The notes beneath the pieces were generated by a model that was given only the letters and a program-made list of their open reading frames with translations, had not been told where the DNA came from and ran no database searches. A program made the translations under genes and the position numbers. Shown piece by piece: positions 41,476-53,667 of a DNA stretch of 64,000 nucleotides. The stretch comes from Haliotis asinina. Taxonomy: Eukaryota; Mollusca; Gastropoda; Lepetellida; Haliotidae. The DNA is taken from contig NC_090288.1 in NCBI RefSeq assembly GCF_037392515.1, positions 58,079,673 through 58,143,672 of the forward strand. Reading direction: 5' to 3'. The stretch's first letter is position 1, and the number at the start of each line of letters is the position of its first letter.

Positions 41476-44400
41476 CCACCTTCTACATGGCATTGTGTAG
41501 TCATGACGTCAATTCAATGTGACGTAATACAAGTACCTTTGATCTTTTTGCAAAAAACTATTTGAAGGACATGTAAAAGTATACCAAGGAAACCATTAAT
41601 TACGTCACGGCAAGATTCCTAAACTTTGCTGTCATATCATGGACACGATTTTCGTTAAGAAACACTCATACACGTACAGTCCTCTTGCAACAAGCATGAA
41701 TTAGGTTGAAATGAAGATGAACAAGGAAATGTGTCTCCTATTTGCCAACATAGAAACATGGTATATTGTTAGTTTCCCCCTTTCCATGGTGCACTGACCA
41801 TTTGTGCTTTCACATTTTTATAAGAAGAAAATAAACAAAGTGGCCATCGTCACTAAACCCTGAACCTCGCTTCAGGTCACGGCGCTAATAATTTGAAGTG
41901 AAATTGTCACAATAAACGAAAAAGCCAACACAAACAGCAAAACCCCAACCCCAAGGAAACGAACAAAAACAAATCATACTAAATCATACCTAAGAAAAAA
42001 AAACTCAAAGGAATAAAATAAAAAAAATTAAAAGCAAAATAATTGAGGCTTAACAAATATTTAATAATATTTCCTTGTTCAGTGTGGTAAACATCTGCAA
42101 AGCAAACACCTACGACTGTTAATTCTTCATTGGTCGATCGTTAGACACCCGAGAATTTTCATGCGAGTTTTCCCTCTATCTAACACGTCATCACCTTCAA
42201 AGGTATGCTGGTTTGATTCAACGATAACAAGTCACGTTTTAATAACACAAGAAAACCAAGATTTGTTTTACACGTCGCTGTTTGAGTTAACCTGTGTCTG
42301 ATAAGGTGAATTGAGAACTTTGTTCTGAAACAAATAAGGTCACACGACATCCTTTTATTGCCGTTTTCGCCATGCTAGTGATACTGAGGCCCATACATGG
42401 TACGAAGAAGACTATGTAGAAGGCGCCTTGGAATGAAATTATGTACATAACTGAATTTTCTTCTTCTTTATTGTTTGCACAACGTCCCTGGGTTATTCCT
42501 TGCCCCTTCCTCAGGTGGATACTATCGTACAGGTATACCTGTTTGATGCACGAAATATTTACTATGCGTTAGATTCACAGTTAGTGGTTCCAGACCAACA
42601 CCAACTTTCCCCTGGTAGCAAATACGTGTGTTGTCCATTCCCCAAGAATTATACAAAACCCAAGCTGATAAAGCTAACTGTCACATTATATTTCACACTA
42701 CCGTGTACCCATTTACTGCTGGTTTACCAGATACATGTGTTCTGTCATCAAGGAACGAATATTCATTTACACATAACGCTGTGTTATGTCCTGTGAAGTA
42801 ATATCATGGGGTCCATAAATCTGTCAGAAATGACACAAAGCTGTGGTTAATAACACTATCAACGACCTGGAGCGTTGGGGTAGCCTAGTAGTTACCCCAT
42901 TTCTGGAAACAATGACAATGTGCATATGATTCTTTCATCAAACAGTCACTAGTGTCCGTGAGTCTTTCAGAGTTCTGTTGTCCGTGATCAGGTATTTACG
43001 CGTTTGACGGACTTTCTCAGAGGGCCACTTGCATAGGGGACCCTACCTTATACTTTAATTCCTCTGTTGGCTATTTCCGGGTTAGGTATGGTATGAGGAA
43101 CCCTCACAGGACGTACAACCAATCGCAATGGGATATTCGGAGATCACATTGAAGATATGCTAGGTGCGGACGAGTTACCTACCCCGACATCGTTTGTTGG
43201 TCATGCTCTCATCCACTGGTTTGCTTAATTAGGAAATGCATTTACCAGCCAAACCATGTACTGTGCTAAAAATTATGAAATTAAAGCATTGTACAAGAAC
43301 TTCGGTTAAAGCCACTGACCTGACAAACAGTTCATGTCTTAAACAACCACGAGATTTCCTCGTCGTAAAACATGTGAATTATCTATTCCCGGTTAGTGTC
43401 AGCTTTAGATCATCGGATAACGAACTAAACTGTGCCTCGAATACATTTCGTTGTTTACTCCCACAGTGTCGATTGCCGTTCATGGAATAACAGACAGGTT
43501 CGAGGTTACAGTTAGGTCGACATATCTGATATTTCAGGACATGTAAACATGTAACTGCCAATACAGTTCCGAGTCCTGTGATGTGATTCGAACCACGGAC
43601 CTTCAGAACCAGGTTTCAAATAGAGAGATTCCCCCCCCCCCCCCCCCCCCAAGCAAAACCACGGTACGGGTTACCAGAAATGAACCCAGGTCTTCGGTGG
43701 GACGAGAGAATGCTTTAACTACTAGGCTACCCTTGGCGCCCTCAAAAGACTCTATCCTAGAGTCACAGTAGCTGTCATCATGACAGTAGGATATATTTAA
43801 ACTACGCTTACGACAATCCTCGACGATGGTTAAACATAGTCTCCGACGTCCTTTACAACAGTCCCATCAGAATTGTGACCTCTTTGTGTGGTGGCCTTCA
43901 TTATACGTGCTCCAGTGGGCCAATACAACACTGTCTTGACTGTCTCGCACAATACATGTCACGCTCCACTGTACGCCAGCTTCGTGGGAGTGTGAACCTA
44001 TTGTGCTTGTCCAGTGTGACGTGTGCAGGGTGAATGGAGGCTGTTGAGCTTTCAGATATACACGAACTGACGTGTATCTAGTACAGTGGGTTGATAGGAT
44101 TGAACATGTTGGTTAGAGGGTGAAGATAACAAGCCATTTGGTTCGGTTTTACGCCGAGTTTGATCAGTTACTTCACATATAACGCATAAGGTTTATGTCA
44201 TATGCATGTCGAAGTCATGACGTCTTATATTCTCTCCGCTCTGGTTATCAAAACTAAACATAATACCACAAGTAAACAGGACACATGTTTCAGGCACGCC
44301 TAAGGGAGGTAACTCTGCTGAGCCGACTGGGACATTCGCGTTTTAGGAGACGTGTTTTAACTCAGATATAAAATAATGCAAAGCAGCAAAATTATATGTA

Positions 44401-45271
44401 AACTGTAAGGTGGAGCATGTGAGATGTGGAAAAAACTTCATTTCATTGAGGGCGGTGTAATTATATTGAGGGATTGGCTGGAGGGCAAATACTGTGGTTC
44501 AGGGATTGTAGGATACATAGTTGAATGTGACGAGTTTTGAAGTAGGCCATTGTGAATTAAGGAAATATCACAAGAACATGATGCATTTGTTTTTTTGTGA
44601 AGTTTTTAAATAGAAGACATAAACATGAACGCCTACTCTTATAGGATTTCATTTGTTCGAAACTTGCGTTTCTTTTGCTGTCCAGTATATCAAAGTGGTG
44701 CTGAAAACTGTCTTACTTTTGTCCTCCGGGATCCCACAATCAGAGTACACACACGGCTTGTCATACTCACCTTCCTCCATTGGCGTTACCACAGCATTAC
44801 ACGCATGCCTTACACCAGGTTCCTGATAAAGGCAGACCAGGATGTTGGGTCTTAGCGACAAGGATATGTCATGGGTATATCTCACTTCTATATACTGTAC
44901 ATGCAAACACACCGAATGGTATCTCATGGTCTTGTGAGTTATGGGTCATACAAATTTCGTTAGGGTTATGTCGTGGTTCGCGTTCGTGGTCATGTCAGAT
45001 ACACGCACATGATAAGAAGCGTTTTACATACTCGTGATTCTTTGAAAAGGGCGGAAGTGAAATATAATCGCTGGTATCATTATGATTACTTATACACGAC
45101 TTGGATGGTAAGCTAGTCTGTGTAGTGGGTGAGTGACGGAGGATACATGAAAACCACAATCAACGTGGCCAAACATTGTGACCCACCAATCCTCATTTAG
45201 TCTTTCCTTACGCGTGTTAGGCATCTACTCTTAAGTTGTAACCCTTCTCAACTCATGTGATACTGGGCCCA
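41476..45271. other. non-coding stretch, scattered repeats
   Basis: Contains a C20 homopolymer at 43631-43650 beside a family B fragment (43680-43735). An exon-like block lies on the minus strand near 44769-44822 (see rejected items). Nothing else was recognised; the 98-codon frame at 42500 lacks supporting features. Confidence 0.45.
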
Positions 45272-45440
45272 TACAGTGAGTGAGTGAGTGAGTTTAGGTT
45301 TACGTCTATTTTGGCAATATTCCAACAATATCACGGCGGGGGATACCAGAAATGGTTTTCACGCATTATACTCACATGGGAAATCGAACCCTGGTTTTCG
45401 GCGTGATGAGAGAACGCTTGTACCACTAGATACCCAGAAG
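45272..45440 (+). repeat. short interspersed repeat, family B
   Basis: 'gtgagtgagtgagtttaggt' start, 'ggcaatattccaacaatatc', 'cacggcggggga', then 'ggttttcggcgtgatgagag' and 'aacgcttgtaccactag'. Confidence 0.75.
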
Positions 45441-46570
45441 CACTATAGTCCGATGAATTGCGATCTCACTCGAAAACTAAACATTAATTACTGAATAAAG
45501 CTGATCATAATTAAAACAGCATTCCAACTCTGTGAGGTTTTGGCAGAATTTTTGTCCAAAAACTGAAATAGTTGTTAACAAAATATCTTTAAAATATTGA
45601 CACAGTTTGACACATTTCATTGTTTGTCACTATTATCGCAAGGAGATTTCAAACAGTTTGAAAGAAAAGTTATCTCACAGATATGAAAGAAGACATAAAA
45701 AATCACGTATGTAAAACTGAACTTTTTACGAACGAATGTCAACTGACACGAATCTTTGTCGAGCCCTGATTGTTTCCACTATCGGTAACGGGATGTCTCA
45801 AGGAGGGAAGAAGCTGATAATGCGAAGATAAATAATCATTGCTGTTTGTATACTATTTTCCTCTCTAGGAAAATAGTGTAGGTGCTCGTAAACCTGCTGA
45901 ATTCATCAGGTAACCAATTGTTTTAGCGTATGGATACTGTTGTATTTGCAGACCAAAAGGGACCGAGCACTCTTATTCGAAATGTTAAGTACTAGTATTA
46001 GTTTTCTAAAAATTTTCATAAAATCTATTTTCTAAAATGATTTCATTTGATGAAATGCAGTACCACAAGTTTATAGTTTCTATGGATAAAGGAAGTTCTC
46101 TCTTATTTCCCAGAGAAACAAATGCCTAAAAGTTGACAGAGTAGTCCTTCCTCAACAGCCAACTTTCCTTTATCTGCATCGAGTCAGTTTTTCAGACCCT
46201 CAATACACCGATCTCATGACCCATTGCTGATTTATTGAATCTATTGGATCACCGATCCCCCTTTTGATAACTGGCCCAAGTTAGCACGCGAGTCTGTGAC
46301 CGTGTTTGTAGGCAGTTGAAATACCAGCTGCGTTTCTCTTTGGAAGACATTCATGGTGTATTTTTGTCAATCTGACACCAGCATATCCTTTCACGGTTTT
46401 GGATATCCGGTGAAACTATTGAAACGCATTCAGCACTAGGATGCTCTGAAATGATCCTGGCCGGACGCAGTCATGTAGCATTTCACCACTCAGGGCTACC
46501 CCAACCAACAATAACTACGTAGAGCCCCTACAACATCAATAAGACAAACAAATGCAAATATATTCTAAAA

Positions 46571-46620
<50 letters not shown>

Positions 46621-49104
46621 AACGAGAGAGAGAATGGGTTTACTGACATTCCAGCTCTGTCACTGCGGTAGGGGAGGCAGGGGGTTGACACCAGACATGA
46701 ACACCACACATTGTAGGCTTGTGGAGCGCAGGCCCATATAGAGGCGTGTAATCGTGTATCGTTATGGGTGGAATCTATCGTTTATGGGTCTGAGAAGCAT
46801 ATGTTTGACAGCTAAACCGTCGAGTCGGGTTCGACCTGAATGATTTGATAGACTTGTCGGGGTTGGTGGGGTAGTCTAGTGTAGTTACAGCGTTCGCCGG
46901 TCACGCCACTCGGAACAGTGCTGAAGGCGGCGTAGGACCAAACTAACTCAGCATAGATTTGTCAGCACCATTAATTATCGTGAATGAATTAAGGAATCAA
47001 CATTTACTTCACTGACCCGATACACAGATTCGATATGGTTTAAAAGGCAAAACAGCTGTGAATATTGTAGGAATCAACCTTGTATGAGGATATCCGCTGT
47101 TGTGGAACAAGGAACATACTTCCTGACACCAAAATTTTAATGAGTCAACCGACAATGTCTGACATGCAATAAAACAATACACAATGAGGACAGGTCGGTG
47201 CCACCTGGGAATTGTAAGACTCTAAGACAATTTCCAGGAGATTCCATGATAACTTGACATGCCATTTCCTTCATGGTGATTCTATGGTCGTAGTAATTCA
47301 AATCTTAGATATCATAGACAGCACTGTGTTTTTCATTGAAGTTTTGTGTGCGATATGGCCCGGTGCTTGTTCTATCATCTCGTAAATCATGGAACACTTT
47401 GAATAGACGATAGAACCCCAGACCTCTCGATAACAGGCAACACGCCATCCAGGTTAATTAACCTGCCCTAAACTACAGGTATCTTGTTAGCAGGGTTGAC
47501 ATCGCTGTGCGCAACATCAAGTTGTCGAGTAGATGATGTTACTGAGAAATATGCTGTCGTGATATAATAACCACTGATATATATCTGGACAATTGATGTT
47601 TTTTGGTACAGGTTGAAATTAACAGCGGCGGTATAAAGTGCACACGCACACGCACACGCACGCGCACATGCACGCACACGCACACGCACGCACATGCAAT
47701 GAAAGTATAATTTGCCTTACAATCTAGCTACCTCCCATGTCCATAGCATATAGAAAACGACAGACAACGAATGTTAACAGCTGACAAGCTACAGATGATC
47801 TATATATGAACTCGAGCTTAAACATGCTGCCTTGACAAGCTCAAATATTATGAATCTTTCAGAAAGTTATACAAATACCAAACAAGACACGCGACACATC
47901 CGTCACGCCTTCTTGACGAACTAAAACGAAGACCAAACAAATCTGTACACAGTAATAAAGAATCCCGAAAAAAAACTATCTTACTTCCTGTACAAGCCAT
48001 GTCTACACATGACACACAGCGTCTTACGTCACAGGGGGACAAGTGGTCAATATAGTCAAGTGGGTCAAGGTAAAGGGGTCTTGGGGAGGGAAGATTATAA
48101 AGGTTAGTGAATATATCAAAGACTAATGGAGATTTCTTTAAGACGACAATCATATATGTTTAAAAAAATGCTCGTCGTTACCGAGCTGAAGTAGACATTG
48201 CTGGAAATCTGACATGTTACGCCTTGGTTTATATCTCTCCCCTGCGATTAATCTACCTTCATAGTTTTCTTGACGGTTTCAAATGACTACTTGCGTGGTA
48301 TGTAAGTGAGACCCGTCAAGGTGTGGTGTGTATATTGTAGGTACAAACTCGTTACGTGTGACAGAAGACGTAGTCTTTATCTGCAATGACCCAGAATAGT
48401 GTAAAATGTTGTCGAGTTACTCGTGGGCAACTTGCCTCTGCTGTTGATAAATGCTGAAGGTATATTCACAGCGTCAGATATTACAACATACCCACACTAT
48501 CACAGAACGCCACTGAACAGGTATGGGTCGGTATGGGTATTGTGCAGTGTATGGTCAAGGTTGTAACAAGGGCATCCGAATGTGACGTGTGAGTAAAATC
48601 ATGATTCTTACCTTACGATCGGATGAATTTATCGAATAACCTGTCTGCTCGGAGATACTCTTCCAAACCAATGTACATCCACCGCCTTCCCTTGAACGTT
48701 CACAGCTGAACTTTGACCCTTGTGTATTTATTTATAGCAACCCGCTACCCTGCTCGGGAAATCCTCGATTAAGCTTCCTGGTGACAGTGATTATGTAGAG
48801 AATGATAGTGAAAACTGATTTCAGAAGATAATAAGGGTAACATTTCAGTCGATTTTGCGAAAATAAACAAACTTTTTGCTTACATATGAAACTTTATTTC
48901 TTGCATTTGCCGTGAATTGTGTTGTCATTGTTTAACAATGAATAATTCTTACATTTGTAACTATTGTTATAGGCACATTGATTTATTGTCGACGCGTACT
49001 TCTGTATCAGCCGCTTGTCACTGGCTGGAAAGTTGTCACGTGACCTCAACAACACATTAGGACGCTATGTACTTTAGGAAGCCATATTACGAACGAGTGT
49101 TAGT
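45441..49104. other. non-coding stretch with microsatellites
   Basis: (GATA)n(GA)n at about 46571-46620 and a (CA/CG)n tract at 47638-47696. A repeat fragment with 'gaaggcggcgtaggaccaaa' lies at 46860-46945. No gene identified. Confidence 0.45.
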
Positions 49105-49232
49105 TAGCAATGTTCGAACAATATGATGGCAGAGGACACCAGAAAAGGGCCTCACACTCTGTACCTATGTGGGGCATCAATCTCGGCTCTTCGGCTTGAC
49201 AAGCGAACTCTTTGACCACTAGACTAAACAAC
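49105..49232 (+). repeat. short interspersed repeat, family B (degenerate)
   Basis: 'agcaatgttcgaacaatatg', 'gatggcagaggacaccagaa' and 'cggctcttcggcttgacaag' match the family with many changes. Confidence 0.65.
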
Positions 49233-49423
49233 CATCCGCCACAATATGAAGTTGTGTGCCAAAAGCCTGTATTCATGAGTTCGAATCCTAGTTTTGAATG
49301 CGCCGTTTAGTTTCCCTAAATCAGGGACCGGATCGACAATGCATTCTTAGCGCTACGACCATCTTCAATAGGTCGCAGTGGAGTGACGACAGCCCGTAAT
49401 GCCCCGAATGCTTAACGAACCGC

Positions 49424-49520
49424 CTTCGCGGTGTAGTGGTTGTAGCATTCGCCCAGAGAGCGGAAGGTCGCGTGTTCGATTCCCGATCGCGTCAAGCCAA
49501 AATACGTTAGAAAAGTATTC
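49424..49520 (+). repeat. tRNA-like SINE head
   Basis: Looks tRNA-derived: an A-box-like 'gtgtagtggttgtagcattc', an anticodon-like stem (TTCGC/GCGGA) with a 7-nt loop, and a B-box-like 'tgttcgattcccgatcgcg'. The T stem does not pair well, so I call it a SINE head, not a functional tRNA gene. Confidence 0.5.
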
Positions 49521-50812
49521 TTGTTGCACTCTGCCTGGCACTCGGCATTAATGGATGCAACCTGAACTGGTCAGGTTGGAGTCAGTACAATGTGTCTGCG
49601 TAGGGTGTTCATGCGTAACTGCGGCATGGTATCTGAGTGAGCTAGCACTATAGAAACAGCTTCAGTCTGGGCTAGTATGAGCAGCCACACAAACACTTGC
49701 ATGCACGTCGTCACATGAGCGAAATATTCTTAAGGGAGACTTTAAATTTCATGTCACTTCACCTCAACTCCAATTCTTTATGAGTCCTGGTGAACGTCTT
49801 GTAACAGGTTGTTAGTTGATCATTGAACAAGGAAGGTGATTTTAGTACAGCTGAATGGTGTAGGTTCTTGTTTTGTCTTGAGAAAACTGACTAAAATGTT
49901 TTAGTTATTACGCTATTATCAGGCTATCTAATTAATTTCCCGATTCTGACTGAATCTGTTTAGGAACAGGGAAAGACTGGAGTTCGTACGACTGTATTGA
50001 CTGTGTATTGATCCAGTGTCTAGGTTTCATTAATCACCTGATTAAAGTGATTCCATTATACTTATCCGTAGACTTTTGAATCGGGTTGGTGTGGTTTTTC
50101 GGGTGGATACCCTGTGGAGAGTTGGTCTTCACCATCCCATACTTGTAAAAGGTGACTTAAGGGATCACCTGACAGACAGGGTAGACAGGGACACGGCATC
50201 ATCGATGCCCATGATGTCAATCACTGGATTCAATGTCGAACGGATTTCATTACAGACCGAGTTATTTAACTGGAATATTGCTGAGTCAAACGACCAAACC
50301 AATTAGACGGGCCAGATTACCAACCAATGATTGTGTAGCACTCATGACCCGGTTGTTTCATTGTCCGAACTGACTTGGTCTGAGTGCTTGTATCCCAGGG
50401 GATTGTATGTTATCTACCTGGCCTAAAAGAATTGTTGAGTAACCTGTCCCTCGTTTTGCCTTTTCTTCGCATTTTTATGTAAAAGTGTCTCGGAGGTCTA
50501 GAGATTGAAGAGCATGTGGTTTTATTAATCAGTTCAATTTGTATTTGTTATTCAATAAACTAAATAGCGTATTAAGTCGGTGTCACGTCCTCGTGAATAA
50601 CGGAAGGAAATCAATTGTGTCCTAGCTAACTACGCCCTTGTGTCTTTTCCTTAGTTGTTAATCTACGTGGACACAAACAAAGAAGTAACAGGTGAATTAC
50701 AAAACATTGATTACAACCCATACGGTAGTGTTTCTAATAAAAGAAAAAGTGAAACAAGGGCAGTTGTCAGGCGATGGTCCCACATATTCAACCACATACC
50801 TTTCTCAGATTA
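49521..50812. other. non-coding stretch with a degenerate family A copy
   Basis: A decayed minus-oriented family A copy can be followed at about 50095-50300 ('tcactggattcaatgtcgaa', 'aactggaatattgctgagtc'). No gene seen. Confidence 0.45.
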
Positions 50813-52457
50813 CACGATCATAACTTGTTGAGATATCACTGGAACATGCCATGTTCCTTGACTTCACAGACATCATGATATAACTTGTTGAGATATCACT
50901 GGAACATGCCATGTTCCTTGACTTCACAGACGTCATGATATAACTTGTTGAGATATCACTGGAACAAGCCATGTTCCTTGACATTACAGACATGATATGA
51001 CTTGTTGAGATACCACTGGAACATACCCTGTTCCTTGGCTTCACAGACATGATATGACTTGTTGAGATATCACTGGAACATGCCTTGTTCCTTGACTTCA
51101 AGACATGATATAACTTTGAGATATCACTGGAACATGCCTTGTTCCTTGACTTCACAAACATGATATAACTTCTTGAGATATCACTGGAACATGCCTTGTT
51201 CCTTGACTTCACAGACATGATATAACTTCTTGAGATATCACTGGAACATGACTTGTTCCTTGACTTCAAGACATGAAATAACTTTGAGATATCACTGGAA
51301 CATACCTTGTTCCTTGACTTCACAGACATGATATAACTTTGAGATATCACTGGTACATGCCTTGTTCCTTGACTTCACAAACATGATATAACTTTGAGAT
51401 ATCACTGGAACATGCCTTGTTCCTTGACTTCACAAACATGATATAACTTCTTGAGATATCACTGGAACATGCCTTGTTCCTTGACTTCACAGACATGATA
51501 TAACTTCTTGAGATATCACTGGAACATACCCTGTTCCTTGACTTTACAGACATGATATGACTTGTTGAGATATCACTGGAACATGCCTTGTTCCTTGACT
51601 TCACAAACATGACATAACTTTGAGATATCACTGGAACATACCTTGTTCCTTGACTTCACAAACATGACATAACTTTGAGATATCACTGGAACATGCCTTG
51701 TTCCTTGACTTCACAAACATGATATAACTTCTTGAGATATCACTGGAACATGCCTTGTTCCTTGACTTCACAGACATGATATAACTTCTTGAGATATCAC
51801 TGGAACATACCCTGTTCCTTGACTTTACAGACATGATATGACTTGTTGAGATATCACTGGAACATGCCTTGTTCCTTGACTTCACAAACATGACATAACT
51901 TTGAGATATCACTGGAACATACCTTGTTCCTTGACTTCACAAACATGACATAACTTTGAGATATCACTGGAACATGCCTTGTTCCTTGACTTCACAAACA
52001 TGATATAACTTTGAGATATCACTGGAATATACCTTGTTCCTTGACTTCACAGACATGATATAACTTCTTGAGATATCACTGGTACATACCTTGTTCCTTG
52101 ACTTCACAAACATGATATAACTTCTTGAGATATCACTGGAACATGCCTTGTTCCTTGACTTCACAGACATGATATAACTTCTTGAGATACCACTGGAACA
52201 TACCTTGTTCCTTGACTTCACAAACATGATATAACTTTGAGATATCACTGGAATATACCTTGTTCCTTGACTTCACAGACATGATATAACTTCTTGAGAT
52301 ATCACTGGTACATACCTTGTTCCTTGACTTCACAAACATGATATAACTTCTTGAGATATCACTGGAACATGCCTTGTTCCTTGACTTCACAGACATGATA
52401 TAACTTCTTGAGATACCACTGGAACATACCTTGTTCCTTGACTTTACAGACATGATA
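50813..52457. repeat. 57-bp satellite, about 29 copies
   Basis: Units contain 'cttcttgagatatcactgga', 'acatgccttgttccttgact' and 'tcacagacatgatataa'. The period is 57 bp with 54- and 60-bp variants. Each unit has an inverted repeat GGAACA-TGCCT-TGTTCC. Because most indels are multiples of three, the minus strand stays open for up to 181 codons (SVKSRNKACSSDIS repeats). Blocks of five units recur with about 281-bp spacing at 51347-51912. Confidence 0.93.
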
Positions 52458-53667
52458 TGCACAGGTTTTATTCGTAGATTACATGGGCACATACCGCGTT
52501 CACACACTGCAAAAACACACATCTTGTTTATATATTATACATGAAGACAACACCTTGTTCACAGATTACACGTGCACACAGCGTGTTTTCATTTCATTTA
52601 TATGTGGTGGATAAGGATTTGTGAGGTGTGGCTGCTCTGGTCACAGAAAGTGTCAAACAGGTGTAAATGCTTCAAGGCCAAGCTAAAGTGCAACAGTCAT
52701 AATAGTTTTAAATAAGTGATTTTGAAATTGTGGTCCACAATTGTAGATTAAAGTAATAAGTGACCCTCTTGGTCACATCACAAAATTACTGATTTCACAT
52801 TCTGAATGTAACACGGATGTTGTGCCCTTAAGTGCACAATGGTCTTAAGTGCACAGAAAGCATTAATATTCATCAGTGGGTGGAGCTTATGTGACTGCGT
52901 CACATTCACAGCACAGTATCTTCCGGTGACCTAATGGAGGGAGTGAACGAACACGCTTCAACGTCTGCCATCGCCTTATACAGTGCGACAGCTACAATAT
53001 CCACGCGAGGTATATATAAACAGAACGTATGTGTGCCGTGTATTCAGGATAATGTGCTTTATTCAACCTTCCGGGGGTGACGCAGTTCAAGCGAGATCTT
53101 TTTCAAGTCACCTCCAGCCACCGCGTACTGCAGTAGCATTGCTGTCAGTACATTGACATGTATTTGCTCAATTCTGACTTAACAGTCTGACTAAACACAG
53201 TTACAACTCTTGACAAACAACCAACTAAATAATTATACAATGTATATATATAGATAGATAGACAGGTAGATAGATAGATATTGCCAGATCTCCACGTAAT
53301 CAAAATGCTGAAAAGCATCAACTCTTAATGCAAGTAAGGCTGTCAGAGTACTGCAAACTTTGACGAGAATATTTGACACGAAAGATTTCCGCCCTTATCC
53401 CCACTAAAATTGAACCTTGAGGAAAATGTTCTGAGAGTGTCATTGTTATAAGCTGAATATGAGCACATGTTTCAGTATGTTACGATACGATTAAAGAAAC
53501 ATGTTAAAACTGCATACTCAGTTAAGAAATATATATATTCAAGTGATATCGTTTTACTTGAATGAAATTTATGGGGCGATAAGGCCAGAAGACTTACAGT
53601 TTGATATTTCTATCACCAGGGTAGACTACATTGTGAACAAGAATTTATTAAGGTCACTGTAGCTGTC
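52458..53667. other. spacer between the two satellites
   Basis: No gene seen. At 52825-52860 it has two 'cttaagtgcaca' motifs that resemble the core of the 371-bp satellite. A (TAGA)n tract lies at about 53251-53280. Confidence 0.5.

Noticed and set aside
42500-42796. 98-codon plus-strand frame
   Set aside because: No splice context, motif or composition to support coding.
44769-44822. Possible small minus-strand exon (acceptor 'ctgcctttatcag', donor 'gtgagtatgac')
   Set aside because: Both signals look good, but the 53-nt block has no recognisable product and no neighbouring exon in matching phase could be found.
49424-49500. Candidate tRNA gene
   Set aside because: A- and B-box-like sequences and an anticodon-like stem are present, but the T stem and acceptor stem do not pair; more likely a SINE head.
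50813-52457. Regular spaced repeats that could suggest a CRISPR array
   Set aside because: The whole 57-bp unit repeats, with no unique spacers between short repeats, and the DNA is clearly eukaryotic. It is a satellite.
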